Assembly: GCA_030248065.1 (NCBI GenBank)
Contig: JASAMV010002789.1
Span: forward strand, 1-64,000
Length of the DNA: 64,000 nt
From: Rhynchonema sp. JSB1_4
Taxonomy: Eukaryota; Nematoda; Chromadorea; Monhysterida; Xyalidae
Reading direction: 5' to 3'
Under the pieces are notes generated by a model that was given only the letters and a program-made list of their open reading frames with translations, searched no databases and was not told the DNA's origin. Below are positions 48,841 to 59,461 of this stretch, piece by piece (positions within the stretch are counted from its first letter, which is position 1; each line of letters begins with the position of its first letter). The position numbers were made by a program, and so were the translations under genes.

Positions 48841-51800
48841 CCCGGGTGGTTGGGATGCAGTGTGTGTATGCGGATTGGTCGTTGGGGACTTATCCGTATC
48901 AGGGTCTATCTTATTATGACTTATTATGGTTTGCTCTTCTGGGTTCTTCACTAAACATAGATCCTGGTATACACTACCCACCACGTGGTTATTTGCATGT
49001 TGGTCACTAGGGGAGTCAGATTGAAGAGCAACCTGGCTACCGTCGTTCCCACCTAACTTCCTAGCGGCTAGCGGTTCACCACTTTTGGCATACGCTCCGG
49101 CCCGTTCCGCCGTCCCATCTTCAGAGCACATAGCTTCCGTATTACTCATGCAGCGTTGACGCGTGCGCTGGCCCGTCTCTCTCCCACCGAATGAGGTGGC
49201 GTCATAACCAGACGAATCATAAACTTTGGCTATGCGATGCGTTCTCCACGCCTGTTGTTTGCGCTGGAGTTTCTTAGTCGGTTTCGGAATACTTCCTGCC
49301 TCGTCAGCTGGGACATACCATTCATCCTCCGAACCGGTCCACTCTTCAGCGGAGTCGATCGTCACGTCACTCATGTAGCTGGCATATCTCTCCATCTTCT
49401 GAGCATCATATTCCGCTCCCACTCGAAACTCCCTGAGTTCGCAAGGGGCGAACGGGGCGTATGTACAATGGCTTGACTCGTGCAAGCAGGCCTGCACTTC
49501 CCTTCGGATACCTACCTCGGTCGAGTTCATATCGAATAAGAACTCGCCGTGCATATAACTGAAGTATGCAGAATACCCGCAAACGCTACCGGGCACATTG
49601 CAGGGCTCTAACTCTAAAACTAGCATATGGTCTGGACCTCCACTCAGATCAGGATTTGGGATCTGAGAACCTCCTTTCTTATGGCCTTCCTTCCATGATT
49701 TGCTTAATTTGTTTATTGTTTTACTCTTAACCCAATAAACCTTCACTTTACCCCATTCCAGGCCGTTGACGCACCCATGCGTCGACCGACGAGGGTCGTA
49801 TTTCGCAATCATGGTCGGGTCTACCTCATATGGCCGTCTGGTGTCGATACCATCGAGGAACGAGGGATCGAAACCCGTAAGCCGACGTTTATTCCTTAGC
49901 CTCACTGGCAGATCTAGTTGTCCAGGGGTGACGAAGACACCTGGCTTGTCCTGACTTAACTGGATCCTATATCGGTACCTATACGCCAACGTATTCACTC
50001 GCAGTGCTCGTTTCATAACCTCATGATGCGCACTGAATTCGTGTCCCTCCTTATAGAGTCTGGCACACGACAGATCAGCCAGTGACACGTTGTTCCTAGC
50101 CATCAAGCATAGTTCCACATCGTCGTCCCCTGTGGGTACTAGTTCCTTCCGCGGGATGCCCAATAAAGGGTCAATCCCTTTCCTCCAAACATAATCAGCT
50201 CTCTTCTTAGCCTTCCCTTTCAATTCAGGCACGAAATCGGAATCCCTGATGCCACGCACCATGACGTTGGTCAAGGCCTCGAACCGAATCGACGAGTACG
50301 CCTGGGAAGAGGCCGTACTTCCCCATACTATTGACTTTGGCAACATATAATTCTTGTCCAATGTGATCTTTTGTGAAACATCACTTGTACATATCTTATA
50401 TCCTGTCATACCACGATACCTACTTGGGCTCGTCAGGCCTGCTGACGAAGAATCATCAGAACTCAGCACCCTGAGTGGTGCTGTCACCTCTTTTCGTGCA
50501 GCGTCCGGACTAGGGCCACTGACACGACTTTCTCTTTCATTCGTTCTTATCTCCTCAGTTCCGCCCGATGGTGTTTCACCATCACTAGGGTTCGGAACTG
50601 GATTATTCCTATTGTCCTTATTAGTATTGTCCATGTCGTTATCACAGACCGGGCGGGTATTCGACCGCGCTTCGGGCAGTGAAACATCACTCTTGTTATC
50701 ATGAACAATCATGTCTCTTTCAGCGTCATCATCCGTATCCTTCGTAAGTATCTTACTTTTCGTGGAAACCTCGGATGTGGTAGGCAGCCTAGCTTCCTCC
50801 CGGGCGCCTGCCGTTGCCGCAACCTCAATCATCGAAGGCATGGATACCTCCCGTATGTCACATTGATCATCAGCGGACGATACCACTGGTGGTGCCGTAT
50901 TCGAACGGACAGGCTGGTGTCTCTGTTCCTTAGGCACCCCACCGAAGGGATCGCGTACCTCTGCCTCAATAGTGAGCACCGGACTCGCCGAGTGTTCCCC
51001 TGTCTCCTTCGCCAACTTCCCGTTGGTGAATCCGACGCTGGTCGACCCGGATTCTAGATCCTGTCGAATGGCGACGGCTTCAGCCAACAATCCTACAGTC
51101 TCTCCCACAGACCCGTAGTTGCACAAAGGATGTGCCTCCATCTCATCGTCAGTCACGATATCATACCCAATCATAATTGGTGTGGAACCTCTATGGGCCT
51201 GCTGTTCTGTACCTATGAATGACTCACCACGGTCGATGGCGGTCGCCTCGGCCGTGCTTTCGTCCCTATTTTGCATAGTATGTGCTATCTCCTCCACTCC
51301 TAACATCTCTGCCGTTTCAGTCACCGTGGGCAAGGCCACCAGTCCCTTATGAATCGTTTCTTTAATACCTATCTGTCCCTCCTGGGCGATTTCCATCTGG
51401 GCTTCATCCCCTGCCTCGTATCCGTCTTCACCAGATTTATCCTCCAACACTGGGGGTTTGGAGAGTTGTTGCTCCACCAACTCCGCCCATGAGTAGGATT
51501 CCTCCGACTGGCTTAGCAGCTGTTGCAACCTATCAGACGTATTCTTATAATCCGTAGAATCATCAGAATCAGGGAGCAACCGTATGCTACCCGAGTCGTC
51601 ATCATCTGAACATATAGAGGACGGTGCCGTGGGTAAATCAAAACGTACTTTTTGACGGCCCCCGTTCTGCGTATCGTTCCTATCGTTGTCCGCGACCTCA
51701 ATCCCAACCCCAGTTGCAGATTGATCCGCGTCCACGTCCCTAAGTTCCTCAACCTGGTTGGGCTCATCTGCTAATGCAGACTCGCCAGATGATCCCGGGG

Positions 51801-52038
51801 GATCCATATGTTTCCTATGGTTTGGGTCAGCGTCCTGTCCCTTGAAAAGTGTGCAACTTGGCTCAGCGTCCTGATCCAAGCTTGGTGCATGGTGCATCAT
51901 TGACGAAGTGCACCCGAAGTCTGCCTGCCGCGGCCACGCTCCAATACGGGCCGACCGAAGATGACTCCGGGCCCTGAATGGCAATCGACGACCGTTCCAA
52001 CTCGAAGGGAGGTTAGTATTGGTAGTATTGAGCCACAC
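48832..52038 (-). CDS. Unrecognised 1068-codon ORF
   Basis: The longest host- or element-like frame outside the LINE. The N-terminal half is acidic and low complexity (DSDDSTDYKNTSDRLQQLL). From about residue 530 the sequence is more ordered (MTGYKICTSDVSQKITLDKN, ADYVWRKGIDPLLGIPRKEL, GLEWGKVKVYWVKSKTINKL, SYMHGEFLFDMNSTEVGIRR) and Tyr/Trp/Cys-containing, as in a folded domain. I recognise no family. The stop at the 3' side falls in the A-rich low-quality stretch, so the true C-terminus is unknown. The start is also uncertain: Met codons at MMHHAPS or MDPPGSSG are alternatives. It is bracketed by the inverted repeats at 48222 and 59650, so it could be cargo or coding part of a large element. 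Confidence 0.5.
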   Translation of the reverse strand: MWLNTTNTNLPSSWNGRRLPFRARSHLRSARIGAWPRQADFGCTSSMMHHAPSLDQDAEPSCTLFKGQDADPNHRKHMDPPGSSGESALADEPNQVEELRDVDADQSATGVGIEVADNDRNDTQNGGRQKVRFDLPTAPSSICSDDDDSGSIRLLPDSDDSTDYKNTSDRLQQLLSQSEESYSWAELVEQQLSKPPVLEDKSGEDGYEAGDEAQMEIAQEGQIGIKETIHKGLVALPTVTETAEMLGVEEIAHTMQNRDESTAEATAIDRGESFIGTEQQAHRGSTPIMIGYDIVTDDEMEAHPLCNYGSVGETVGLLAEAVAIRQDLESGSTSVGFTNGKLAKETGEHSASPVLTIEAEVRDPFGGVPKEQRHQPVRSNTAPPVVSSADDQCDIREVSMPSMIEVAATAGAREEARLPTTSEVSTKSKILTKDTDDDAERDMIVHDNKSDVSLPEARSNTRPVCDNDMDNTNKDNRNNPVPNPSDGETPSGGTEEIRTNERESRVSGPSPDAARKEVTAPLRVLSSDDSSSAGLTSPSRYRGMTGYKICTSDVSQKITLDKNYMLPKSIVWGSTASSQAYSSIRFEALTNVMVRGIRDSDFVPELKGKAKKRADYVWRKGIDPLLGIPRKELVPTGDDDVELCLMARNNVSLADLSCARLYKEGHEFSAHHEVMKRALRVNTLAYRYRYRIQLSQDKPGVFVTPGQLDLPVRLRNKRRLTGFDPSFLDGIDTRRPYEVDPTMIAKYDPRRSTHGCVNGLEWGKVKVYWVKSKTINKLSKSWKEGHKKGGSQIPNPDLSGGPDHMLVLELEPCNVPGSVCGYSAYFSYMHGEFLFDMNSTEVGIRREVQACLHESSHCTYAPFAPCELREFRVGAEYDAQKMERYASYMSDVTIDSAEEWTGSEDEWYVPADEAGSIPKPTKKLQRKQQAWRTHRIAKVYDSSGYDATSFGGRETGQRTRQRCMSNTEAMCSEDGTAERAGAYAKSGEPLAARKLGGNDGSQVALQSDSPSDQHANNHVVGSVYQDLCLVKNPEEQTIISHNKIDPDTDKSPTTNPHTHTASQPPGFF

Positions 52039-52726
52039 GTGCTAGCCCCCGGTTGGTTTATCGAATAATATTTCGTCGTTTTATTATTCAATCGGACGTA
52101 AATCACACGAAGATTCAGGTAAAGAGAGAGAAGAGAAGTTCACCTTTGTATGGGAAGAACAGAGTTTAAGTAGTCACCGCACACAGAGAATTAATACAAG
52201 ACAAGAGTATACTAAACGCTGATTGGTTGAAATATTGCACTTGTATAATATGATTGGTTGACATGGTAAACCTGGCTTATGCATACAATAAGAGTCCTAT
52301 ATGTGTATGTTACAATAAAAGAGTAATTGTTGAGCGGGAAATTTGAATTTATCTAAACAAAGATGGCCGACAAGAGCGGCTTGAAACCATTACAAAACAG
52401 TGAAACGCGGCAATACAAAAGTAATTACAACCCGAATAGGCGACAGGGGTCGGTAGTTCGGGGCAATGGTGTGAGCCCCATTGCCCCCCCCCCCCGCCCC
52501 CTTCTATTTCCGACAATACGGTATCTATGTTTTGCGTGTTAGCGCCAACACCAACCAACATTTCGAAGTTTTGGGGATCGACGCGCACGATGACAATTTC
52601 CAGCTTGCTGCCGCTAATACACGTGTCGATAAGCAGCGATCAGCATGGATCTCGCAACGATCTCGCTTGCGGTGGGTTACGGTATTCGGGGGCTGAGTGA
52701 CAACCTCCCGTAGACTGCGCGTGTGG
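52039..52726. other. Upstream region of the 1068-codon ORF; no gene seen
   Basis: AT-rich with one C run at about 52484-52500. I could not identify a promoter element with confidence. Confidence 0.35.
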
Positions 52727-53013
52727 ACACTTGTTGAATGTATGACAAAAATAATAAATGTCATATTTGTCATAAATGTCACACGCATCAACAAGTGTAC
52801 ATAACAGCACGACTGTATTGTACACTTGTTGAATGTATGACATTTATGACAATAATGTTTGTGCAATCAACAAGTGTACAAAACAGCACGACTGTATTGT
52901 ACACTTGTTGAATGTATGACATTTATGACAATAATGTTTGTGCAATCAACAAGTGTACAAAACAGCACGACTGTATTGTACACTTGTTGAATGTATGACA
53001 TTTATGACAAATA
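52727..53013. repeat. Left terminal arm of palindromic ~80-bp satellite units
   Basis: Units alternate TGTACACTTGTTGAATG and CAATCAACAAGTGTACA around an AAACAGCACGACTGTATT spacer, with ATGACATTTATGACA words. The arm is repeated inverted at 59014-59350, and both arms share sequence up to a TATTTGTCATAAATGTC boundary on their inner sides. Confidence 0.75.
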
Positions 53014-53353
53014 ACGCTGAATTCAGCAGTTGGGTGAATTATAACAACCAAACTGCACGAACATAACTTGGCGGAACGTGAAGAACAACCCAAAACATCG
53101 ATGCGCTTTTGAAATTGGATTTTCCCGCTCTTTACTGATCTGCAGGTTTTTTTTGAAATCAATGATGTTCATGAGGCAGCACAAACCACAGCACGAACTT
53201 TATCACAAAACAAATTTTTATTTTCACTGAACGGGTTTACTGAATGTTAATTTGGTGCATTTCGAACAGTTTGTATAAAATTACGTGCATATTTTACACC
53301 GTTTACCGTATTTCAGGTGTTTTGCACAGGTTTGGTTCTGTTGTTTCAAAGCC

Positions 53354-53563
53354 ATGCCACGAAAACCGTCCACCAAGGCCCCTGCAATCTACTACACGGA
53401 CAAGTATCGTGAAAATATTGATGCCGTTCTTGAAGGACGGCAAACTCGAAATAAAGCTGGGACCACCATTGGCTTGAAAGGAAGCGCGCTGCGTAAATTC
53501 CACCGAATAGCCCAGAAAATCGAGAAAGGAGAGCTGGATTTGGGGAAAAAGGTAGATGTATAG
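53354..53563 (+). CDS. Small basic protein, possible transposase first exon
   Basis: 69 codons from ATG 53354 to TAG 53561. The sequence is basic with a segment (NKAGTTIGLKGSALRKFHRI) that could form a helix-turn-helix; this is a visual impression only. A GT donor at 53552 (AAAAAG/GTAGAT) would allow splicing onward. It lies just inside the left palindromic arm, so it may be the 5' exon of the transposase of that larger element, cut off by later insertions. No known family recognised. Confidence 0.4.
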   Translation: MPRKPSTKAPAIYYTDKYRENIDAVLEGRQTRNKAGTTIGLKGSALRKFHRIAQKIEKGELDLGKKVDV

Positions 53564-53691
53564 GCACATGTATAGACATGTTCAACTACTTAATTCCGCT
53601 GCTTTTTTGTTCACACCACATGACATACCTAACCTCCCACTTACCCTTTTGTCGTCCGTTTTTGGAATGTTAGGGTAGTTCAACTTTGGTA

Positions 53692-53880
53692 TTGGTCGCA
53701 CAATGACCATATAAGAATTCATCAAAATCAATCCTGATTTTCACGTTCAGTCACTCTTAACTACTGTGCTACTTGTGATTCTCGCAAAACATTTTCTCCT
53801 GAAAATAATCCAGCAGAGCACCCACGTTGCTGCGGGTCTGAAACATTTTACTGACTGCATTCTTTGTGATTCTTTCTCTC
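53692..53880. mobile_element. Truncated MITE, TTGGTCGCACAATGAC family
   Basis: Starts TTGGTCGCACAATGACC after TA and matches the reverse complement of 58749-59013 to about 53880, where similarity stops close to the start of the LINE. The far end is not present downstream of the LINE. Confidence 0.65.
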
Positions 53881-54077
53881 AGTGATCGAATAACCATGCA
53901 TTATACCCAGAAGGTCAGCTCATATCATGCATTATCTGCTCTTATCAGCTTAATCTCTCCATTATTGAATTATTATGTGCGGTGCCTACAATATAAACTC
54001 TAATGGCATCTGTTCATTATGTTCTTGCCCTCCTAATGATCGACTTATTAGCTATGAGATTTCTCCGATATTAGATT

Positions 54078-55019
54078 ATGATTACGTTTATTATGCTATG
54101 GTTTTTACCCATTTATCAGAGGTATCCGACGACAACTCGTACTTGTGGTGAGATGCCCCCAAAAGCGCCGACAACTCGCTCGACCTCGTCAAATTCAATA
54201 TCTAAAGATGAGTTCGATAAGCTGGCTGCGATTGTCGAGCATCAAAGCGAACTGCTAGAAAATCAGAAAATATTGATTGAAAATTTGCATCGCGAACTTC
54301 TCAACCGCGACAAACAGTACGATCATATTCTGAAATTGCTGACCGAACTTGTGCCCCAAAACAACAAATTGGGTCCCGTTGGCGTTGGACACCCGATCAA
54401 GGTGTTCGGCGTTGAGCTGCAGCTGAAAAAGGACACCGAAATCGAACAGAGAAAATCGAAGGTGAACAATTTGGTTGCGTACAATTTTCCGGATGATGGC
54501 ACAACGATCGACTCGAAGGACCGAGGCAATCCGGAGACGAATCCGGATTTGTCAACGGTGCGCGATTGTGTGGTTCGATTGGGTGGAGACCCGGAATCAG
54601 TGATACAGGTGTTCAAAATGGGTAAAGTAAGCTCAAAGGGTGGTCGGCCAGTGAAAATTATCTGCAACAATTCGTGGACCAAGCGCATGTTAATGCAAAA
54701 GAGCGGTGTGGATATGGCTAGGTCACAAACTGGCGCACCCACCCTGTGGCTGCGTCATGACCAAACCGATCTGCAGCGCTCAGTGCATCGAAAATGTGTC
54801 ACTGTCTTGAGCAAATTACGTGAATTGCCCGAAAACAAAAACAAAAAACTTGTGCTTCGTGATTCTATCGAATTTGGTCACGCTGTTATCGTTGAAAAGA
54901 AATCTGCCAATAATCGTATTTCACACGAATTCCATTGCGATCCGTTTGATTTGAAAATGCTCACTGATCTTGATTTGCTGGATGTGTTGAGCGATGCAAA
55001 TTCGAAATCTAAGAAATAG
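54078..55019 (+). CDS. LINE ORF1 protein
   Basis: Up to 313 residues; the likelier start is Met at 54153 (MPPKAPTTRS). A Ser/Thr-rich N-terminus is followed by a coiled coil (EHQSELLENQKILIENLHRE). Then comes a region like the RNA-binding fold of LINE ORF1p (NNLVAYNFPDD, VIQVFKMGK, KIICNNSWTKRMLMQ) and a basic tail. ORF1p coats the element RNA. It stops at TAG 55017; the downstream ORF2 is in the same frame. Confidence 0.8.
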   Translation: MITFIMLWFLPIYQRYPTTTRTCGEMPPKAPTTRSTSSNSISKDEFDKLAAIVEHQSELLENQKILIENLHRELLNRDKQYDHILKLLTELVPQNNKLGPVGVGHPIKVFGVELQLKKDTEIEQRKSKVNNLVAYNFPDDGTTIDSKDRGNPETNPDLSTVRDCVVRLGGDPESVIQVFKMGKVSSKGGRPVKIICNNSWTKRMLMQKSGVDMARSQTGAPTLWLRHDQTDLQRSVHRKCVTVLSKLRELPENKNKKLVLRDSIEFGHAVIVEKKSANNRISHEFHCDPFDLKMLTDLDLLDVLSDANSKSKK

Positions 55020-55034
55020 GAAGGCAGCAGTTCA

Positions 55035-57962
55035 GTGAGGCGGGGGAAAAGCGGCGACGGCAAATATTTTAAAAACAAACTCAATTCTAATTTTTCAGGC
55101 CTGAAACTATGTCACCTCAACGTGAGATCTCTGGCCACGGCAGTTAGAAGGCACGCCTTCGAAGAGTCGGTTCTGGATGGCCCAAATGACGCTATTTACC
55201 TGCTATGCGAGACCTGGCTGGATCCGTCTGTTCTGGACTCTTCACTTTCTGTGGGTGGTGCCTTTCAAGTCTACAGGTTAGACCGGGTTGATAAAAAAGG
55301 TGGCGGTGTCGCGATCCTGGTGCCCAAAATTTATAAATCTAAGGCCCTCCCAACCCTGTCAAAAACCAATGTAACATTCGAAACACTATCTGTTCAAATT
55401 TCCCTGCCCACCCAAAATTTAATTCTCACTGAAATTTATCGCCCTCCTAACCACCTCGGTTCAAACTCCGCTCTTTTCAGGGATTTTCTTTCACATTTTG
55501 AGAAAATCTTTGAACTGAGTGATCCCTGTATCCTTTTTGGTGACCTAAATTTCCCAAATATTAATTGGCCCTTCTTTTCTGCACCCTCCCAAACAGAAAA
55601 ATTATTTTTGGAAACTATCCAGACTTCTGGCGCCGCCCAATTAGTCAACACTCCAACTCGTGGTCCAAATTTATTGGATTTGGTTTTTGTGACCGACACC
55701 ACCAAAATCACCCAAGTTGAGGTGCCCACTAGTCTGGGAGACGTTGAGAGCGACCACCGTCCCGTCTGGCTCACAACCAGTTATACGACATCCAAATGTC
55801 GTAAAATTACACGTTTTCGGAACTGGGGACGAGCCAAATGGGACGTGATGGAAGCATTTCTTTCTTTCAATATCCCCTGGGATGAAATTCTTTATGGCCC
55901 TTTTTCTGACCCTCTATCTACCTGGGATGCTATCAAATTAGCATGCCAAATGGCCATTAAAGAATTTGTACCCATCTCACGCGTCTCCTCGACAACCGGG
56001 TATATGCCCGATTGGTCGCCTCAGCTTTCTCGCCTGCGTAGAACTGAGTCCCGTCTGCGCTCGCGCATGCATCGGGAACCAAATATCAACACCTATTATT
56101 CCCGTTGCAAAATCTCTCGCATCATTCGCCGACGCAAGCGGGGCTGGGTCCGTAGGCGGGAACAGTCGTTGGTCACAAATCCAAGCCCAAAAAAGTTTTG
56201 GAGTTACATCAGACGCAAAATCAGCCCTAGGACTGATCTTCCTGATGTAACTGACACCGATGGCGTGCTGCACACAGAGGACAAGGACAAGGCCATTGCC
56301 TTCAACACCTATTTTGCCTCTGTCTTTAATTCCAACCTTGGAATTACAGGCACAATCCCTCTGTGTGCAGCCCATCCCGTTCCGGATATGGAGGAAATAA
56401 TTTGCTCTCCCCCCATTCTCTTTCAATTTTTTCGAAAATTGCCCGCCAAAACCTCCCCTGGCCCAGACGGGATCCCTTCGGCCTTCTTGAAAAAGTTGGG
56501 CATCGGCCTCGTGGAACAATTCTCATTCCTTTTCAACCAAATTCTCCACACCGGTGTTGTTCCTGATGATTTCAAGTTGGCCGATGTGATCCCAATACCC
56601 AAGGAAAAATTCCCAAAAAATGTCACCAAATATCGTCCCATTTCTCTTACATCCTCCTCCTGCAAACTTTTGGAGACCTTTGTTAACTCAAAGGTCATGG
56701 CCCATCTTCAAAAACATAATTTATTATCTCCCTTCCAATTCGGTTTCATCCCTGGTCGCTCTGTAGAGGCTCAGCTATTGTGCTGCATGTCGCACTGGAC
56801 AGCAGCGTTAGAGCGTGGGAACGCAGTGGACATCATTTACCTAGACAGCCAAAAGGCTTTCGACACTGTCCCCCACTCTGCGCTGCTGCAAAAACTGCAG
56901 CACTACGGTTTTCCCCGCCATTTACTCATTTGGGTATCCTCATACCTAAATGGGCGGTCACAGCGGGTTCGGGTCGGGGACGCAGTCTCTGGGTGGATTC
57001 CGGTCACCTCCGGCGTCGCACAGGGCAGTGTTTTCGGCCCGACCCTTTTTCTCATCTACATAAATGATGTCGTCAGTGTGGTACATCCAGGTACCTATCT
57101 GTATCTCTACGCTGATGATATCAAAATTTACAGGGAAATCCGTAGTGCTGCAGATCACAAAATCCTCCAGGGTGACATAAATGCGGTCATTAGTTGGCTC
57201 TCTGCAAATGGTATGGCTCTTGCCAGCCATAAGAGCGTCACAGTAAGGCTTGGGAATCGCCCCCAAGTCCCCCCTGTCTATTTCTGTGGGAATGAGCAAA
57301 TTATTTCACCACCCCATGTCCGGGACTTGGGTGTCCTAATAGACCAACAAAACTTGAAATTTGAATCACATATTGGTAAAATTGTGGCTGACGCCAGTAG
57401 AATGGAGAAGACCATCCGCCGAAACTTCCACAGTCGAAATCTCGATTTCCTCAGAAAACTATACTTGGCTTATGTTCGCCCATTGCTGGAATTCTCCATG
57501 TCCATTTGGTCCCCTCAAAATGTCACTTTAGCTAAAAACGTTGAAAAAATTCAACGTCGGTTCACCTACTATTTACCTGGCATGCAGACACTGTCTTATC
57601 AACAGCGTTTGCATGCCCTAAATTTAGACCCCCTAATTTATCGCCGGACCGTGAACGATCTTGTGCTTGTGTACAAGGTCATTCACGGTCACATACCTGG
57701 GGTAACCAAGGAATCCTTCTTTCCATCTCGTGACACCGGCCGCCCAACCCGAGGGCACTCCCACAGTTTGTGTCGAGTCCATGGCGCGGGTGCAGACTTG
57801 TCCGGGTACTGGGCCTATCGTGTCGTGGACCTCTGGAACAGGCTCCCAGAGGACGTCGTCTCTGCTGCCTCAATTGCGGCCTTTAAAACTAAACTAAACT
57901 CACGTGGTCGAGACGTAGTTTCTTGCCACATTTCATCAAAATTCTCAGCTGTCGTTGACTGA
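55035..57962 (+). CDS. LINE ORF2: endonuclease and reverse transcriptase
   Basis: About 976 codons. Endonuclease motifs: CHLNVRSLA, CETWLDP, EIYRPPNH, GDLNFPNINW (about residue 168) and SDHRPVW (about 239), the catalytic set of APE-type LINE nucleases. Reverse transcriptase: IPIPKEKFPKNVTKYRPISL (about 533), QFGFIPGRSVEAQLL, YLDSQKAFDTVPHSALL, GVAQGSVFGPTLFLIYINDV and YADDIKIY (about 692). No RNase H seen. ORF2 has no Met codon until about residue 273, well inside the catalytic part. It is in frame with ORF1, with five codons between the ORF1 TAG and 55035, so it is probably made by readthrough or non-AUG initiation. A C-terminal segment after the RT lacks an obvious zinc knuckle. Confidence 0.9.
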   Translation: MRRGKSGDGKYFKNKLNSNFSGLKLCHLNVRSLATAVRRHAFEESVLDGPNDAIYLLCETWLDPSVLDSSLSVGGAFQVYRLDRVDKKGGGVAILVPKIYKSKALPTLSKTNVTFETLSVQISLPTQNLILTEIYRPPNHLGSNSALFRDFLSHFEKIFELSDPCILFGDLNFPNINWPFFSAPSQTEKLFLETIQTSGAAQLVNTPTRGPNLLDLVFVTDTTKITQVEVPTSLGDVESDHRPVWLTTSYTTSKCRKITRFRNWGRAKWDVMEAFLSFNIPWDEILYGPFSDPLSTWDAIKLACQMAIKEFVPISRVSSTTGYMPDWSPQLSRLRRTESRLRSRMHREPNINTYYSRCKISRIIRRRKRGWVRRREQSLVTNPSPKKFWSYIRRKISPRTDLPDVTDTDGVLHTEDKDKAIAFNTYFASVFNSNLGITGTIPLCAAHPVPDMEEIICSPPILFQFFRKLPAKTSPGPDGIPSAFLKKLGIGLVEQFSFLFNQILHTGVVPDDFKLADVIPIPKEKFPKNVTKYRPISLTSSSCKLLETFVNSKVMAHLQKHNLLSPFQFGFIPGRSVEAQLLCCMSHWTAALERGNAVDIIYLDSQKAFDTVPHSALLQKLQHYGFPRHLLIWVSSYLNGRSQRVRVGDAVSGWIPVTSGVAQGSVFGPTLFLIYINDVVSVVHPGTYLYLYADDIKIYREIRSAADHKILQGDINAVISWLSANGMALASHKSVTVRLGNRPQVPPVYFCGNEQIISPPHVRDLGVLIDQQNLKFESHIGKIVADASRMEKTIRRNFHSRNLDFLRKLYLAYVRPLLEFSMSIWSPQNVTLAKNVEKIQRRFTYYLPGMQTLSYQQRLHALNLDPLIYRRTVNDLVLVYKVIHGHIPGVTKESFFPSRDTGRPTRGHSHSLCRVHGAGADLSGYWAYRVVDLWNRLPEDVVSAASIAAFKTKLNSRGRDVVSCHISSKFSAVVD

Positions 57963-58748
57963 TCCCCTCAGTCACTGGGTTGCTGCTTTCAGGTCATCAT
58001 CAATTTTGTTGACATCTGTTATCATCTCGTGTTCGCCATCAATCGCCGATTTATCGCCTGCCGTTGCTGTGTTGTTTGTTGTTATTGAATCTCTCCGGTA
58101 CGTTTTGTCGTTTGATCATTCATGATTATAATTTTGTGTGCTATTTACTGATATTGTCTCTTTTTAGGCGTTTGCCGGATCTCCTGGAGGTCTTTGCGTG
58201 AGCTAACAGATAAAATTTGAATTAACAGTACAATTACCACTAGATTATTATGTTGCTTTGTGGGTTCCATCTTGTTGTTGGATTTTCACGTTGAATTTTG
58301 TTTTCTTTTTCCTGATTCGTGCTTTCTTCGAGTGCATCACTGTTAGTCAATATTCAAGTGCATTATTATCCGGTGCATCAAATTGTGCCTGTTGTCGAGT
58401 AAAATTTTGCCAATTACGTTTCAGGTCAGTGGAAAGCCCGGACTTGTGACACCACATGAATTCAGTACTTCACACGAACAAAAACAGCAACAAATTGATA
58501 AACAGTGACAAATCGCTTTACCACCATGCTTTCTTCCGCGTGCATTTTTTCATGTTTCCTCGAATCACCTCATGTTGCAACTTGTACCTACCTTTTTGAT
58601 TGCATAACACGTTGAAAACGGTACAGTTACCCTGGAAACAGAAGGAAAGCCGTGATGAAAGTCCAGTTTTTCAGCGCCCAAATTTTGTGAAAACAGCTGC
58701 ACACGAAAGTCTCAACAAGTGCGCAAAACATGACTGCACAAAATGCTA
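57963..58748. other. LINE 3' region and inner part of the host element
   Basis: The LINE 3' UTR probably ends before about 58240. The rest is AT-rich with no recognised gene. A GCGCAAAACATGACTGCAC segment abuts the next MITE. Confidence 0.35.
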
Positions 58749-59013
58749 TTGGTCGCACAATGACTTTATAAGAATTGGTCAAATTTTTTTCCTGAATCGT
58801 GAAGAGGGAAAGTGACGGGGCAATGACGTTGCGTTGCGTGATCGCACACAAAGTATGTAGTAAAGAGAATGTTTCAGACCTGCGGCAACGTGGTTGATCT
58901 GCTAGATTCTTTTTAGCTGAAAATGTTTTGTCAAAAATACAAGTAGCATAGTGGTTATGGTTGTACCTGAAGATCAGGGTAGATGAATTCTGATTTAGTC
59001 ATTGTGCGACCAA
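58749..59013. mobile_element. Complete MITE, TTGGTCGCACAATGAC family
   Basis: 265 bp, tips TTGGTCGCACAATGAC and reverse complement, flanked by TA (58747-58748, 59014-59015). It is inserted at the inner edge of the right palindromic arm. Confidence 0.9.
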
Positions 59014-59350
59014 TATTTGTCATAAATGTCATTTTTGTCATACATTCAACAAGTGTACAATACAGTCGTGCTGTTTTGTACACTTGTTGATTGCACAAAC
59101 ATTATTGTCATAAATGTCATACAATCAACAAGTGTACAATACAGTCGTGCTGTAATGTACACTTGTTGATTGCACAAACATTATTGTCATAAATGTCATA
59201 CAATCAACAAGTGTACAATACAGTCGTGCTGTAATGTACACTTGTTGACGCATGCTTTAACTGTGCTTAATTTATTTTTGTCACACAGTCAACAAGCGTA
59301 CAAAACGCACCCCCGTGTTTTGTACAGTTGTTTACAGTCAACAAGTGTCT
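59014..59350. repeat. Right terminal arm of palindromic ~80-bp satellite units
   Basis: Inverted counterpart of 52727-53013, with the same CAACAAGTGTACA palindromes and ACAGTCGTGCTGT spacers. The outer tip is CAACAAGTGTC. Confidence 0.75.
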
Positions 59351-59461
59351 AGAATGAAGAATCCTTTACCCTTTTTACGAAGAATTTTTTCCAAAAAGGG
59401 GTAAAAATAGGTCAAATTTTCTACCTCAAAAAGTGACTTTTTCCTGATTTTGGGTCTTCCC

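Larger units (their letters stand above)
53881..57962 (+). mobile_element. CR1/Jockey-type non-LTR retrotransposon
   Basis: Contains a putative RNA-binding ORF1 and an apurinic-type endonuclease plus reverse transcriptase ORF2. The 5' boundary is inferred from where the interrupted MITE ends. The 3' UTR probably runs to about 58240; no poly-A tail or target duplication was found. Both ORFs are intact, which suggests recent insertion. Confidence 0.8.
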
